The position numbers and the translations under genes are program-made. A stretch of 52,101 nucleotides of DNA from Flavobacteriaceae bacterium (GTDB lineage: Bacteria; Bacteroidota; Bacteroidia; Flavobacteriales; Flavobacteriaceae). The notes under the pieces are model-generated. The model was not told the DNA's origin and ran no database searches. It saw only the letters and a list, made by a program, of their open reading frames with translations. Below, piece after piece: positions 41,739 through 49,894 of this stretch. The stretch covers positions 1-52,101 of the forward strand of contig NZDM01000002.1 of NCBI GenBank assembly GCA_002690085.1. The letters are read 5' to 3'. Position 1 is the stretch's first letter, and each line of letters opens with the position of its first letter.

Positions 41739-42206
41739 TCACTGATATCTTCTTTTGAACATATTGGTAATTTTTTCTGTAAAATCAATATGACTATTAT
41801 GAACTATCCAGCCGGGCAAGAATGTTACACCAGATCCTCTCTTCAAGTGTCGTGAGCCTTTAAAACAAAGTTGGTCAAGAATAGCCATTACTTTTTCCTC
41901 ATCTACATCGCATGAATCTCTATCTATTCTAAACTCACTCCTATACGTATATCGATTATAGTTACCCCAATCATATATTTTGTATTTTCTGTCCAATGCT
42001 AGATTATTTCTAACCAATCCAATTCCTACAATTTTGTTAATATCATTTTGCATCTCTAGAACAATGATATTAGCTCCAATTGGAACATCGTCTTTTATTC
42101 GAACGGGTGTTCCATACACACAACCTCTATACTCATTTTTACGTCTCCATGTTTGATTTTGCTCCCAAGTCTCCGTATTGAAACGAGTTGAAGCAAGATA
42201 TGGCAT
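41739..42206 (-). CDS. Conserved giant-virus protein, unknown function
   Basis: From the ATG at 42206 the 155 residues begin MPYLASTRFNTETWEQNQTW and continue with GCVYGTPVRI, IVLEMQNDINKIVGIGLVRN, YKIYDWGNYNRYTYRSEFRI and CFKGSRHLKRGSG. I recall this pattern as conserved across Mimiviridae, but no function is known to me. The frame is open to an ATG at 42242. An exact AAAATTGA overlaps that ATG and lies 36 bases upstream of 42206, so I choose the latter. The pattern of short conserved strands suggests a compact folded domain without membrane segments. Confidence 0.75.
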   Translation of the reverse strand: MPYLASTRFNTETWEQNQTWRRKNEYRGCVYGTPVRIKDDVPIGANIIVLEMQNDINKIVGIGLVRNNLALDRKYKIYDWGNYNRYTYRSEFRIDRDSCDVDEEKVMAILDQLCFKGSRHLKRGSGVTFLPGWIVHNSHIDFTEKITNMFKRRYQ

Positions 42207-42241
42207 ATTTAATGAATATAGATTAGAGAGAATAATCCACA

Positions 42242-42249
42242 TCAATTTT
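42242..42249 (-). promoter_or_regulatory. Early promoter element AAAATTGA
   Basis: An exact octamer on the minus strand, 35 bases before the ATG at 42206. It overlaps the alternative ATG at 42242 and so argues for the downstream start. Confidence 0.6.
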
Positions 42250-42267
42250 TATCGCTTTATAAATTAA

Positions 42268-42702
42268 ATGAGTGTTTGGATTGGCAGATGGTTCTCATAT
42301 TTATTGTCGCTTTCAATAGTTACTGTTGTATTAGTATACATTCTCGATCTACCAACATTTCTCTCTAATGCGCCAAAACTTGTTGAGGAATATTACTATG
42401 GGTCTCCTGTAAAAAGCTTTATTCTTGATATATTTTTAATTGCTATGTATATTTCTGCTGGTATGATTACAGCCAACACATTAAATATCAAGGGTGATGA
42501 TCACGCTGGTCAGTTAGGAAGCTTGGCCTTAGCCAGTGGTATAATTTCTAGTGCTTTTATGTTTTTATTTTTAGCACAAAAAGGATCTTCGTTCTTTGCC
42601 AGATGGTTTAAAGCTGCTGGGTTTAGAGCAGTTATCTATGACATTATACTTGTTTGCAGTGTATATGTTGTAATGATTCAACTACATAATAAAATATTCT
42701 AG
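42268..42702 (+). CDS. Four-segment membrane protein, conserved giant-virus type
   Basis: The 144-residue protein has four clear hydrophobic segments (about 9-32, 50-71, 84-106, 119-140). Short charged loops include LNIKGDDHAGQ and FFARWFKAAGF. The order DIFLIAMYI, LNIKGDD, ARWFKAAGF, YDIILV resembles a membrane protein conserved among large DNA viruses. Function is unknown. It is followed after 11 bases by another membrane protein gene on the same strand, so the two are likely co-expressed. Confidence 0.72.
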   Translation: MSVWIGRWFSYLLSLSIVTVVLVYILDLPTFLSNAPKLVEEYYYGSPVKSFILDIFLIAMYISAGMITANTLNIKGDDHAGQLGSLALASGIISSAFMFLFLAQKGSSFFARWFKAAGFRAVIYDIILVCSVYVVMIQLHNKIF

Positions 42703-42713
42703 GTATAGTGTAA

Positions 42714-43058
42714 ATGAAAGAACATTTATACAATACACTTATTGCGATTGTAATCATACTAAAAGCGTTATTTCTTTTAATTTCAATTATGTCGCGTTTA
42801 AGTCATAGATTAGGATGGGATAGTAGAACAGTTAAAATGCTTGATAAAATGCGAGAAGAATCATTGGCTGTATCTGAAGTATTTATGTATTTAGTATTAA
42901 TAGTTGTATTTTTTCCTAGAAGACGTGTAAGCGATATAAAAATTGGAAAAGAAGAGCAAATAATTGCTTTTGTACTTGGTATATTGGGTATTATTCATAC
43001 TCAGTGGGACTTATTTGAAGGTTTCTTTTTGGATATCAACAAATTAATTAATAAGTAA
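42714..43058 (+). CDS. Small membrane protein, unknown
   Basis: The 114-residue protein has hydrophobic segments near residues 6-26, 44-64 and 80-104, with a basic loop (SRLSHRLGWDSRTVKMLDKM) after the first. It follows the preceding membrane protein gene by 11 bases. Its last 11 bases overlap the end of the convergent methyltransferase gene. No family is recognised. Confidence 0.65.
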   Translation: MKEHLYNTLIAIVIILKALFLLISIMSRLSHRLGWDSRTVKMLDKMREESLAVSEVFMYLVLIVVFFPRRRVSDIKIGKEEQIIAFVLGILGIIHTQWDLFEGFFLDINKLINK

Positions 43059-44418
43059 ATGTATATTTTTTAGTATGAAGATTATTAATGGCTTCTTTTT
43101 CTTCATCTGAAAATCCAAAATAGGTAGCTATAGTATCATCTGTAATTTCTTTGGGAAAATGTTTCAACTTATAAATATCTGGAATTACCTGGAAAACATA
43201 CTTTTCCAGGTATTTCATTCTATAACGGGTTGCTTCAAAAAGATAAAGAGCTGTCTTTGTCTTAAAAAAACTGGATAATCTCTCTAGATAATCAATATTA
43301 TTTGACTCAATAACATATGCATCTCTATTACTGATACCATATTTGCCATCTTTATCTATGAAAGGAAAACCATACATTTTATGTGGCATTATTAGTTTTC
43401 GTTTACCTGCAAATGCGAGTTCTTTATTGCTATAATCTACTACCAATTTTGGATTAAGACCAGAGAGAATACAGGTACGAATATTTTCATATGGATGTTC
43501 TTTATTTTTAATCTTACTAATTGTTGCTGTAGTTGAAGGCATATTCGTTTTGAAAACTTTTAACCCATCTGTTTTTAGATCTCGCTTTACTTTTCTAAAA
43601 ACAGAACAACCATAAACAGGTATTGGCTCAAATACTGATGGATCAAAAGGATATTCAATATACCTATCCAAGTCTTGGTCGTACAACATTGTAGTATTAT
43701 CAGTTGGAGCTTTGGTCATTAATAATAAACTAGTGGGTGTTTGTGCTTCACCTGAAAAGTATCTATTAGTTAAACTGTTAGACATGCAACGAACTTTATT
43801 AAGTTTGTAAGATGTAATAAACTCATAAGATTTATCTCTCCCTGGTTTCATCCAAATACTAGGAATTATGTATAGGATCTTGCCTCCTGGATTAAGTAAA
43901 TTAATGGAATGTTTGACAAAATGAAACCATATTGTTTTACCGTCTTGTTTTTTATTTTTAAAAGAGTTAGTAGGTACTTTTTTAATTCCATTACAATTGT
44001 AAGGCGGGTTACCGATGATATAATCAAACTTCGTAGAGAGATATTCTAAAAAATTACCCTCGATTACATTACATGATTCACCAAATAGGATACGTAGTTT
44101 ACCTATATTTTCCTCTCTTATTTCACTCATGAATATCATATTTTGAATGATATGCTGTGATCTTTCATTTTTATCTGGTATAATTGGTTCAAGACCCTTC
44201 ATAAGGCGCCAAAAAAGACACATAGAGAAATAACCACTGCCAGCCCCAGCGTCTAAAAAAGTTTTTGAAGGATCAGAGAAATCAGAATTATCCATCATAT
44301 CAAACATTATATTAATCAAACTAAATGGAGTAAAAATCTCTCCATACAATTGTTTATTTTCTTGGGACACATGTAAATCTTGTTGATAATCTTCTTTATC
44401 TATCGTTTGTATACTCAT
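43048..44418 (-). CDS. N6-adenine DNA methyltransferase
   Basis: The 456-residue protein has the features of a gamma-type adenine methyltransferase. An N-terminal QLYGEIFTPFSLINIM segment is typical of HsdM and type IIG enzymes. SAM-binding motif I is FLDAGAGSGYF (54-64), and catalytic motif IV is IIGNPPY (134-140) with a following TNSFKNKKQDGKTIWFHFVK. The C-terminal part (about 200-456) is long enough to be a target-recognition domain. It transfers methyl from SAM to adenine in DNA. It does not resemble M.EcoRI beyond common motifs and lies about 36 kb from the EcoRI-family gene, so a partnership is possible but not shown. No restriction domain is fused to it. Confidence 0.87.
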   Translation of the reverse strand: MSIQTIDKEDYQQDLHVSQENKQLYGEIFTPFSLINIMFDMMDNSDFSDPSKTFLDAGAGSGYFSMCLFWRLMKGLEPIIPDKNERSQHIIQNMIFMSEIREENIGKLRILFGESCNVIEGNFLEYLSTKFDYIIGNPPYNCNGIKKVPTNSFKNKKQDGKTIWFHFVKHSINLLNPGGKILYIIPSIWMKPGRDKSYEFITSYKLNKVRCMSNSLTNRYFSGEAQTPTSLLLMTKAPTDNTTMLYDQDLDRYIEYPFDPSVFEPIPVYGCSVFRKVKRDLKTDGLKVFKTNMPSTTATISKIKNKEHPYENIRTCILSGLNPKLVVDYSNKELAFAGKRKLIMPHKMYGFPFIDKDGKYGISNRDAYVIESNNIDYLERLSSFFKTKTALYLFEATRYRMKYLEKYVFQVIPDIYKLKHFPKEITDDTIATYFGFSDEEKEAINNLHTKKYTFTY

Positions 44419-44459
44419 ATATCAATTAATAATAATTCATATATCAGCTCAATACGCAT

Positions 44460-44804
44460 TTATATCAAAGAATGAGTCAATGCCCAAAAGAAAATAACTG
44501 TAAAAGCAGGTAATGTAAGTAGTTTAAGATGTGCAGATAAACTGGTAACAGTAGTAGCTAATGCCAAGCTAATTAAACCAAGATACGATCTTTTTACATT
44601 AATATCCTTTTCATTTTTAAAAGCATATCCAATAACTAATAGCACTAATAGTAATAAAAAATATTCTGGAATTGCACTCTTAAAAAAGTGATCATCTAAT
44701 TTATTTTTAAAATAGAGCTCATTATCTGATATTTTTTTTACAATATGTATCCCATATAAAATAGATACAACAATAATCACTAATTTTAGATGTGATGATT
44801 TCAT
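44460..44804 (-). CDS. Small four-segment membrane protein, unknown
   Basis: The 114-residue protein has four hydrophobic segments (about 6-24, 42-61, 73-92, 95-113) and a short acidic loop. It stands between the methyltransferase and Nudix genes, all on the minus strand with short gaps. No family is recognised. Confidence 0.65.
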   Translation of the reverse strand: MKSSHLKLVIIVVSILYGIHIVKKISDNELYFKNKLDDHFFKSAIPEYFLLLLVLLVIGYAFKNEKDINVKRSYLGLISLALATTVTSLSAHLKLLTLPAFTVIFFWALTHSLI

Positions 44805-44825
44805 TACTACATTAGTGTTAGATAT

Positions 44826-45293
44826 TTAGTTTTTATGGATTTGTATTATTTTATCAGCTACTTTTTTGTAAAAAGGTCTCATATTTTTTCGATTTCTTTT
44901 AAATTGATTCATCGTAAACCATTTAATCTCACACTTTTCAAACATACCATTTTTTTCAATTAAATGTGGAAATCTCTCTTTCATTAGTTTATAATTATTA
45001 TTAAAATAGTACGGCAATAAAGGATCATATGGAACTTCTACAAGATAAGTAGTATATCCTTCATATTCTATTTTATCATATAGGTGATTTTTTATTAAAT
45101 TACGCATATCTTTTTCGCATCCTAACATGCCATTTAATTCTTCACAACCTTCCCTAATTGCAGTAGCAATAGGACGTTCTTTTTTTTCTTTTCCGCCGCC
45201 AAAGTCACTCCATTTTTTCTCATATCCTTCTTTTCCAAGCAGTAAAAGCATAACTCCACTTTTAAAGCATACTGGTAAAATACCTGCGCCCAT
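44826..45293 (-). CDS. Nudix hydrolase-like protein
   Basis: The 155-residue protein shows a Nudix box: WSDFGGGKEKKERPIATAIR followed by EGCEELNG, with G-x5-E and the REx2EE core but one extra residue before the final Gly. Nudix enzymes hydrolyse nucleoside diphosphates linked to another group, and in several large viruses remove mRNA caps. The metal-binding Glu residues are present. The extra residue occurs in other giant-virus Nudix proteins I recall, so activity is likely, but the substrate (cap, dinucleotide or oxidised nucleotide) cannot be told. Start is the first ATG. Confidence 0.85.
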   Translation of the reverse strand: MGAGILPVCFKSGVMLLLLGKEGYEKKWSDFGGGKEKKERPIATAIREGCEELNGMLGCEKDMRNLIKNHLYDKIEYEGYTTYLVEVPYDPLLPYYFNNNYKLMKERFPHLIEKNGMFEKCEIKWFTMNQFKRNRKNMRPFYKKVADKIIQIHKN

Positions 45294-45337
45294 CTGATAT
45301 TAATGCATATAAAAATCCCTTTATGTCTGGTTCTTAA

Positions 45338-45350
45338 TTTTCAGTGCGAT
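45338..45350 (+). promoter_or_regulatory. Shared upstream motif TTTTCAGTGCGAT
   Basis: Exact copy of the word at 11908-11920. A second TTTTCAGTG follows at 45352-45360. The ATG of the aminotransferase-family gene is 44 bases downstream. Confidence 0.35.
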
Positions 45351-45394
45351 ATTTTCAGTGATTAAAAAAACATTTTTTGTGACCATAATCTATA

Positions 45395-47083
45395 ATGGCT
45401 AAGTCCTACAAAAAACAAGCTAACAAAAAACAAAAACGTCATACACGGAAAAAATCAAGTCGTTCTGTTGTAAAACGTATACCAAAAGCTTTATTTAAGA
45501 AACTTGATGAGCTATCTCCGTTTGAGCTTAACTATAAGTTAATTAAAATGGCTGGACCTAATGCTCTTAACGCTGGTCGCGGCAATCCTAATTTTTTTAA
45601 TTCATTTGGGCGTCTTGTCTTCGGTGATCTACAACAAACATCTATTCAGCTTTCTACCCCAAAGGCAACAGATATTGAATTATTTCCCCTTGAAAACTCT
45701 ATGAACTTTATTAAGGTTTTAGCCAAAAAAGCTAAAAAATGGCCTGCAAAACGAGGTAGATTTTTCCTTGAATACATGAAATATCTTATTAAATGTGCTA
45801 AGGAAGATAAGGTTGATCCTCAAGCTATTATTTATGATGTAGTAAAATCATCATTAGGTTGCTATTATCCAGTTCCACCACAGATTCAACCACATTTAGC
45901 ACTTGTAGCTGAGAGATTCCTTTATGATTTAGTAATGGCTGCTGCTGATGGAAGTGAACGTGGAGCTAAAATGAAACCAAATGATTTTGGCTGTTTTGCT
46001 ACAGAAGGTGCTGCAGCAGGTATCTTATATGTATTTAATACTTTGAAGGAAAATTACTTGCTTCTACCTAAAGATAAAATTGCACTTATTACTCCTATTT
46101 TCAGTCCGTATCTAGAAATGCCAAGATTATCTGATTATGATTTAGAAATTGTTGAGCTTAAATGTAATCCAGATGATAATTTTTCACTTCCGGACAGTGA
46201 GATTGATAAATTAAAAGATAAGAGAATCAAAGCACTTTTTATGGTTAATCCCGCTAATCCTGCTGCATTCTCGTTATCTAAGGAAAATATTGATCGAATT
46301 GGAAATATTGTAGATAATGAACGTCAGGATCTTATTGTACTTTCTGATAATGTATACGCACCTTTTGCTGATCAGTATAATTCTTTTATGATTTCATGTC
46401 CATTAAATACAATTGAAGTTTATTCACTCAGTAAATACTTTGGTACTACTGGCTGGCGTTTAGGTCTTACTATGCTTGCAAAGAATAATCGTATTGATAA
46501 GCTTTTGAAAAATCTTCCACAAAAATATAAGAAGGCTCTTCATAAACGTTATGAAACCGCTACTCTTGATCCTGAAAAACTAACATTTATGGACCGTCTT
46601 GTTTTTGATAGTCGTCAAGTAGCTGAAGCACATGTAGGTGGTTTATCTACACCTCAACAAGTGCTTATGGGCATCTTATTATATTATGATATTCACGACA
46701 GGGCTAATGGAGAACCATATAGAAACAAAATTAAATCTATTCTTAAGAAAAGAATCACCAGTTTTTATGATGAACTCAAAACCCCTATTACTATTGTGCC
46801 AACACAAACAGATTACTATAGCTTGGTAGATATTCCTGCTGTGACCAAAAATGCATATGGTGAAAAAGCAGCTGCATACCTAGTTAAGGAATATGAATAT
46901 CTTGAGTTCTTGTTTCATTTGGTAAGTAAATACCATACTATTTTATTGCCTGGATCAGGTTTTGGTTCGACTCCATGGCGTTTAAGAATTAGTCTTGCCA
47001 ACTTAACTGACGATAAATATCCTATCATTGGAAAAAATATCTTAAAATGTATTGGTGATCTCGTAGCACCAGCTCTAAGATAA
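45395..47083 (+). CDS. Aspartate 4-decarboxylase / aspartate aminotransferase family enzyme
   Basis: The 562-residue protein matches the bifunctional AsdA family (about 530-545 residues), not ordinary aspartate aminotransferase (about 400). Markers are ELSPFELNYKLI (39-50), NAGRGNPNF (59-67), FATEGAAAGILYVFNTLKEN (201-220), NPANP (285-289), SDNVY (317-321), the PLP-binding Lys347 in SLSKYFGTTGWRLG, and a C-terminal WRLRISLAN with the carboxylate-binding Arg. The family converts aspartate to alanine plus CO2 and also transaminates aspartate. A Lys/Arg-rich extension of about 30 residues (MAKSYKKQANKKQKRHTRKK) precedes the enzyme. The gene is followed after 18 bases by a membrane protein paralogous to the one behind the glutaminase. 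Confidence 0.9.
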   Translation: MAKSYKKQANKKQKRHTRKKSSRSVVKRIPKALFKKLDELSPFELNYKLIKMAGPNALNAGRGNPNFFNSFGRLVFGDLQQTSIQLSTPKATDIELFPLENSMNFIKVLAKKAKKWPAKRGRFFLEYMKYLIKCAKEDKVDPQAIIYDVVKSSLGCYYPVPPQIQPHLALVAERFLYDLVMAAADGSERGAKMKPNDFGCFATEGAAAGILYVFNTLKENYLLLPKDKIALITPIFSPYLEMPRLSDYDLEIVELKCNPDDNFSLPDSEIDKLKDKRIKALFMVNPANPAAFSLSKENIDRIGNIVDNERQDLIVLSDNVYAPFADQYNSFMISCPLNTIEVYSLSKYFGTTGWRLGLTMLAKNNRIDKLLKNLPQKYKKALHKRYETATLDPEKLTFMDRLVFDSRQVAEAHVGGLSTPQQVLMGILLYYDIHDRANGEPYRNKIKSILKKRITSFYDELKTPITIVPTQTDYYSLVDIPAVTKNAYGEKAAAYLVKEYEYLEFLFHLVSKYHTILLPGSGFGSTPWRLRISLANLTDDKYPIIGKNILKCIGDLVAPALR

Positions 47084-47101
47084 AATATTTGATAAATACA
47101 T

Positions 47102-47452
47102 ATGGATATCGTAAAGCCTTTCCTTATTGGTGGATCCGTTATTGCGGGTTCTAAGTTTGTATCTAAATACGCTTCACCTGCATTAGCTCCTTTAATTGGT
47201 GGTATGCCGACTGGTATTATTGCTACTTATTTCATGGATACTGACAAAGCAAAGACTGAATATTACAATGGTTATGCTTACAGCTCTTTCCTTCTTTTTG
47301 TAGCAATTTTATGCTGCCATTTATGGTCTGCAAATAGCAACACACCTGTTAATATTATTTCTACTGTATGTATTCTTATTTGGGCTGTTCTTAGTTACAT
47401 TGTTGTTAACACCTTTGTCATTAAAGCTAAGAGTGGTAAATCTAAAAAATAA
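47102..47452 (+). CDS. Small membrane protein following the aspartate decarboxylase, paralogue of 4099-4470
   Basis: The 116-residue protein has about four hydrophobic segments and ends KAKSGKSKK. Its N-terminal half (FLIGGSVIAGSKFVS, SPALAPLIGGMPTGI) lines up with the membrane protein behind the glutaminase, as does the basic end. The gap to the enzyme's stop is 18 bases, so the pair is likely co-expressed. In bacteria AsdA works with the aspartate:alanine antiporter AspT, but this protein is far too short to be AspT. Transport, anchoring or an unrelated structural role all remain open. Confidence 0.78.
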   Translation: MDIVKPFLIGGSVIAGSKFVSKYASPALAPLIGGMPTGIIATYFMDTDKAKTEYYNGYAYSSFLLFVAILCCHLWSANSNTPVNIISTVCILIWAVLSYIVVNTFVIKAKSGKSKK

Positions 47453-47454
47453 TT

Positions 47455-47706
47455 TTAGAATAAACCTTCTATCAGCGCCAGAGTGATAATCATCAATATA
47501 ATTGAACACAATGTGTTTACTTTTAACATTAACAGCATAAAACATATACTCATCAAAATACATATCAATTGTTTTTTTTTGCATTTATAATAACAATTGA
47601 TATCGCAGTAACTGCAGACAATTGCAGAAGCACTTTTTCCGCATATATCGCAAGTTCTAAGATAACTCATTACCTCTTTTTGCAATTCGTTTGGAAGTCG
47701 CTTCAT
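47455..47706 (-). CDS. Small protein with zinc-finger-like Cys cluster and membrane segment
   Basis: From the ATG at 47706 the 83 residues begin MKRLPNELQKEVMSYLRTCD, an F-box-like opening seen in many small giant-virus proteins. A Cys cluster follows (CDICG, CSYCDINCYYKC), then a very hydrophobic C-terminus (about 45-83) that could cross a membrane once or twice. A GTG at 47709 is a possible but unlikely start. The 3' end lies three bases from the convergent membrane gene. Confidence 0.6.
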   Translation of the reverse strand: MKRLPNELQKEVMSYLRTCDICGKSASAIVCSYCDINCYYKCKKKQLICILMSICFMLLMLKVNTLCSIILMIITLALIEGLF

Positions 47707-47728
47707 CACATATCATTTAATGCTATGT

Positions 47729-48037
47729 TTAAGTGTCTTGACAATTATGATTACAAACATAATATTCCTGATCATTAGTTAGTATATAATCAAAATTGTA
47801 GTCATGAATATGATATATTTCTCTTGTTTTATCTAGTTTTTCTATTAAGACGTGCAAATCATTTTCAACTAATTTAATGCGCAAAGCATCTAGTATATGT
47901 TTAATAATTTCATCCTTAGTATTGAAGGCATTCACATCTATTTGTCTTGTAAAGCCTCCAAATGTATCGCACGATATAGTAATTTTTCTGGTAATTTTTA
48001 CATAAGGTAGCATATAACTTTCTATAGAGTGTTCCAT
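47729..48037 (-). CDS. Small conserved-type giant-virus protein, unknown
   Basis: The 102-residue protein (MEHSIESYMLPYVKITRKIT and onward) contains FTRQIDVNAF, YHIHDYNFDYIL and a final YVCNHNC. This order recalls a small family in several giant viruses ending in YVC-x-H, but I know of no function. The terminal Cys/His group might bind metal. Confidence 0.6.
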   Translation of the reverse strand: MEHSIESYMLPYVKITRKITISCDTFGGFTRQIDVNAFNTKDEIIKHILDALRIKLVENDLHVLIEKLDKTREIYHIHDYNFDYILTNDQEYYVCNHNCQDT

Positions 48038-48236
48038 TTATTCACTGAATTATTAATAATACTTTAAACAGTCTCAATTGATATATTGTATTAGTTCAAT
48101 CATAACATATGAAGACAATGACATGATTTTATAGTGAATATAATTGATAGTAGTGTAAAGGATCTTTTAAGTTCACCAAGTATTCTCTAGAAAATTGAAA
48201 TAGAGATATAGCCTATATAAGTGATATTCTCCCAGT
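48038..48236. other. Intergenic region with early promoter
   Basis: An AT-rich 199-base gap between divergent genes. It contains the AAAATTGA at 48191 for the plus-strand gene. I see no clear element for the minus-strand gene and no hairpin of note. Confidence 0.5.
48191..48198 (+). promoter_or_regulatory. Early promoter element AAAATTGA
   Basis: An exact octamer 38 bases upstream of the ATG at 48237. Confidence 0.65.
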
Positions 48237-48797
48237 ATGACTTTTAACAACAAGTTGTCGCTTTACATTCCTCGTGTCGCTAATAACTGCTACATGAAGC
48301 AGTCTGGTCTGTCATTCACTAATATTACAGATTTCATGGCGCATATGTTTCATTCTCTAGATATTGGACGCGTATCTCGCGTTGATCTAGTTCCAATTTA
48401 TAGTAAAAGCGGCAATCTTAGTAATTTCAGCAAAGCCTTCGTTCATTTTGAGCTATGGTATGATACACCATCTGCATTCTCAATTCAAGAAAAGATGAAT
48501 GATAGTTCTCATGGAAATATCGCAAAACTTGTATATGATGATCCACATTACTGGATTCTCAAGCAAAATAGTTCTACAGCACAGAATAATCGTAGTGAAA
48601 TTAGGGATCTTAAAATGCAGATCTCAGAAATGACAACCCGCCTGGCAACTTACCATACAATGTTGTCTAATGCTCAACATCAGCTTGGTAATCTGCAAGG
48701 TCTAATTACAGCAGATCATACAAATGGAATTGATCAACGCCCGGGTCCTGTTAAAAGGCGTCGAGCTAATCCACTAGAATATTCAGCGGATAATTAA
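48237..48797 (+). CDS. RRM-like giant-virus protein with coiled coil
   Basis: The 186-residue protein starts with a compact domain whose strands read KLSLYIPRVANN, then ITDFMAHMFHSLDIGRVSRV and FSKAFVHFELWYDT. This is the beta-alpha-beta pattern of an RNA-recognition-like fold and a type I recall from many algal-virus and mimivirus relatives. A coiled coil follows (about 122-160, SEIRDLKMQISEMTTRLATY), then a basic end with PVKRRRANP that could be a nuclear signal. RNA binding is inferred from the fold, since classical RNP1 and RNP2 residues are not clear. An early promoter lies 38 bases upstream. Confidence 0.75.
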   Translation: MTFNNKLSLYIPRVANNCYMKQSGLSFTNITDFMAHMFHSLDIGRVSRVDLVPIYSKSGNLSNFSKAFVHFELWYDTPSAFSIQEKMNDSSHGNIAKLVYDDPHYWILKQNSSTAQNNRSEIRDLKMQISEMTTRLATYHTMLSNAQHQLGNLQGLITADHTNGIDQRPGPVKRRRANPLEYSADN

Positions 48798-48817
48798 AAA
48801 TCGCATATAAATATATA

Positions 48818-49054
48818 ATGAACTCATTTGAGCAAACATTTTTATCTCCTTACAGCCAGGACTACTGTGCTTTCTATTTTTATTTAACCATCATTGCATT
48901 AATCTTTTTAGCTATGGCAGTGGTTGATACAATAGTTGGTCTTTATAAAAATAAGCTATCAATTTTTGATGCATTAATGTCTATTTTAGGACCATTCCTA
49001 ATTTATTTTACTAATAGATTACTATATTCTATGTGCATGGGTGCTCTTAATTAA
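48818..49054 (+). CDS. Small two-segment membrane protein, unknown
   Basis: The 78-residue protein has hydrophobic segments near residues 14-42 and 48-74 with a short basic loop (LYKNKLS). It starts 20 bases after the RRM-like gene with only TATA-like sequence (ATATATA) before the ATG, suggesting a late gene. No family is recognised. Confidence 0.6.
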   Translation: MNSFEQTFLSPYSQDYCAFYFYLTIIALIFLAMAVVDTIVGLYKNKLSIFDALMSILGPFLIYFTNRLLYSMCMGALN

Positions 49055-49105
49055 ATCGATTTGTTATTTTTTTCTATATCATATCGATCTCAACGGAACT
49101 TTCAA

Positions 49106-49113
49106 AAAATTGA
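49106..49113 (+). promoter_or_regulatory. Early promoter element AAAATTGA, extended form
   Basis: Lies 65 bases upstream of the ATG at 49179. The longer context AAAATTGAAATACTTTTT matches the element at 6085 with one substitution. Confidence 0.65.
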
Positions 49114-49178
49114 AATACTTTTTCCTATCAGTGAGGTTACCATTCCCAAACAATAAACTACTAACAAAGTAAATCAAA

Positions 49179-49826
49179 ATGGCCCGCAACTACACCGAGT
49201 ACAACGGAACTATCGAGCAAGGCTCCTGCGCTATCACTGGCATCATGTTCGAGGCCGGCGACAGAATTACCAAGTACGACATGGAAGAGTATACTGCGAT
49301 TCTGGATTCGACTGGGCTCCCACACGACATTGCTCGTAAAGCAATAAACCAGACAAACTTTCATCCAGAGAACATTGGTAAGTGGATTCTTGCCGACTAC
49401 ATCATCACCCAAAAACGCACTCGTTCAGGAAGAGCTGTCAAGCCCGTCATTCGCCAAGCTGTGCTCAAGCACGTTAAAGGATCAGGCATCGTTGGTTGTG
49501 ACACTTACGACCGTGCCTTTGATCGAGGTCTTGATACATCTTGGCAAGTTGGACGTGGCGCAGATAGCGTCCAACTAAATCGGAATCTTGATGGATTTGT
49601 CGTTGACGACGAAGAAGAAGTCAAGGTTAGTGAAGCTTCAGAGGAAGAAAAAGAGTGGTCTGATGGAGAAGACACTGATGAAGAAGAGTGGAATGAAGAT
49701 GGAGCAAGTGAAGAAGAGGATCAAGACAGTGAGGAAGACGAAGACTTCTGTCTTGGTTGCGAAACTGGCGCAGATTCCATACACGCACATACATTCGCAT
49801 GCAATCACGAGCGAGGTTTCATGTAA
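49179..49826 (+). CDS. Acidic early protein with TRSGR motif, possibly chromatin-associated
   Basis: The 215-residue protein has a folded N-terminal part (MARNYTEYNGTIEQGSCAIT, residues 1-75). A basic motif RTRSGRAVKPVIRQ (about 79-92) follows, of the kind found in chromatin-linked proteins. Next is a very acidic stretch rich in Glu, Asp and Ser (about 143-192), then a Cys/His end (CLGCETGADSIHAHTFACNH) that may bind zinc. An acidic tail with a TRSGR motif suggests histone or DNA-protein interaction; this is inference. Base composition is GC-richer than the surroundings. Confidence 0.72.
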   Translation: MARNYTEYNGTIEQGSCAITGIMFEAGDRITKYDMEEYTAILDSTGLPHDIARKAINQTNFHPENIGKWILADYIITQKRTRSGRAVKPVIRQAVLKHVKGSGIVGCDTYDRAFDRGLDTSWQVGRGADSVQLNRNLDGFVVDDEEEVKVSEASEEEKEWSDGEDTDEEEWNEDGASEEEDQDSEEDEDFCLGCETGADSIHAHTFACNHERGFM

Positions 49827-49894
49827 ATCAAAAAAATCAAAAAAAACAAAAAATAAAAAAACGGAAAAGTTGAAAGCTTTTCTTATTTTTCGTT

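Noticed and set aside
43048..44418. Methyltransferase as the M.EcoRI partner of the endonuclease
   Set aside because: Only general motifs are shared, the gene is far away, and absence of the site makes protection by methylation unnecessary.
47102..47452. AspT-type aspartate:alanine antiporter behind AsdA
   Set aside because: At 116 residues it is far shorter than AspT (over 500) and shows no transporter motif; it is instead a paralogue of the protein at 4099.
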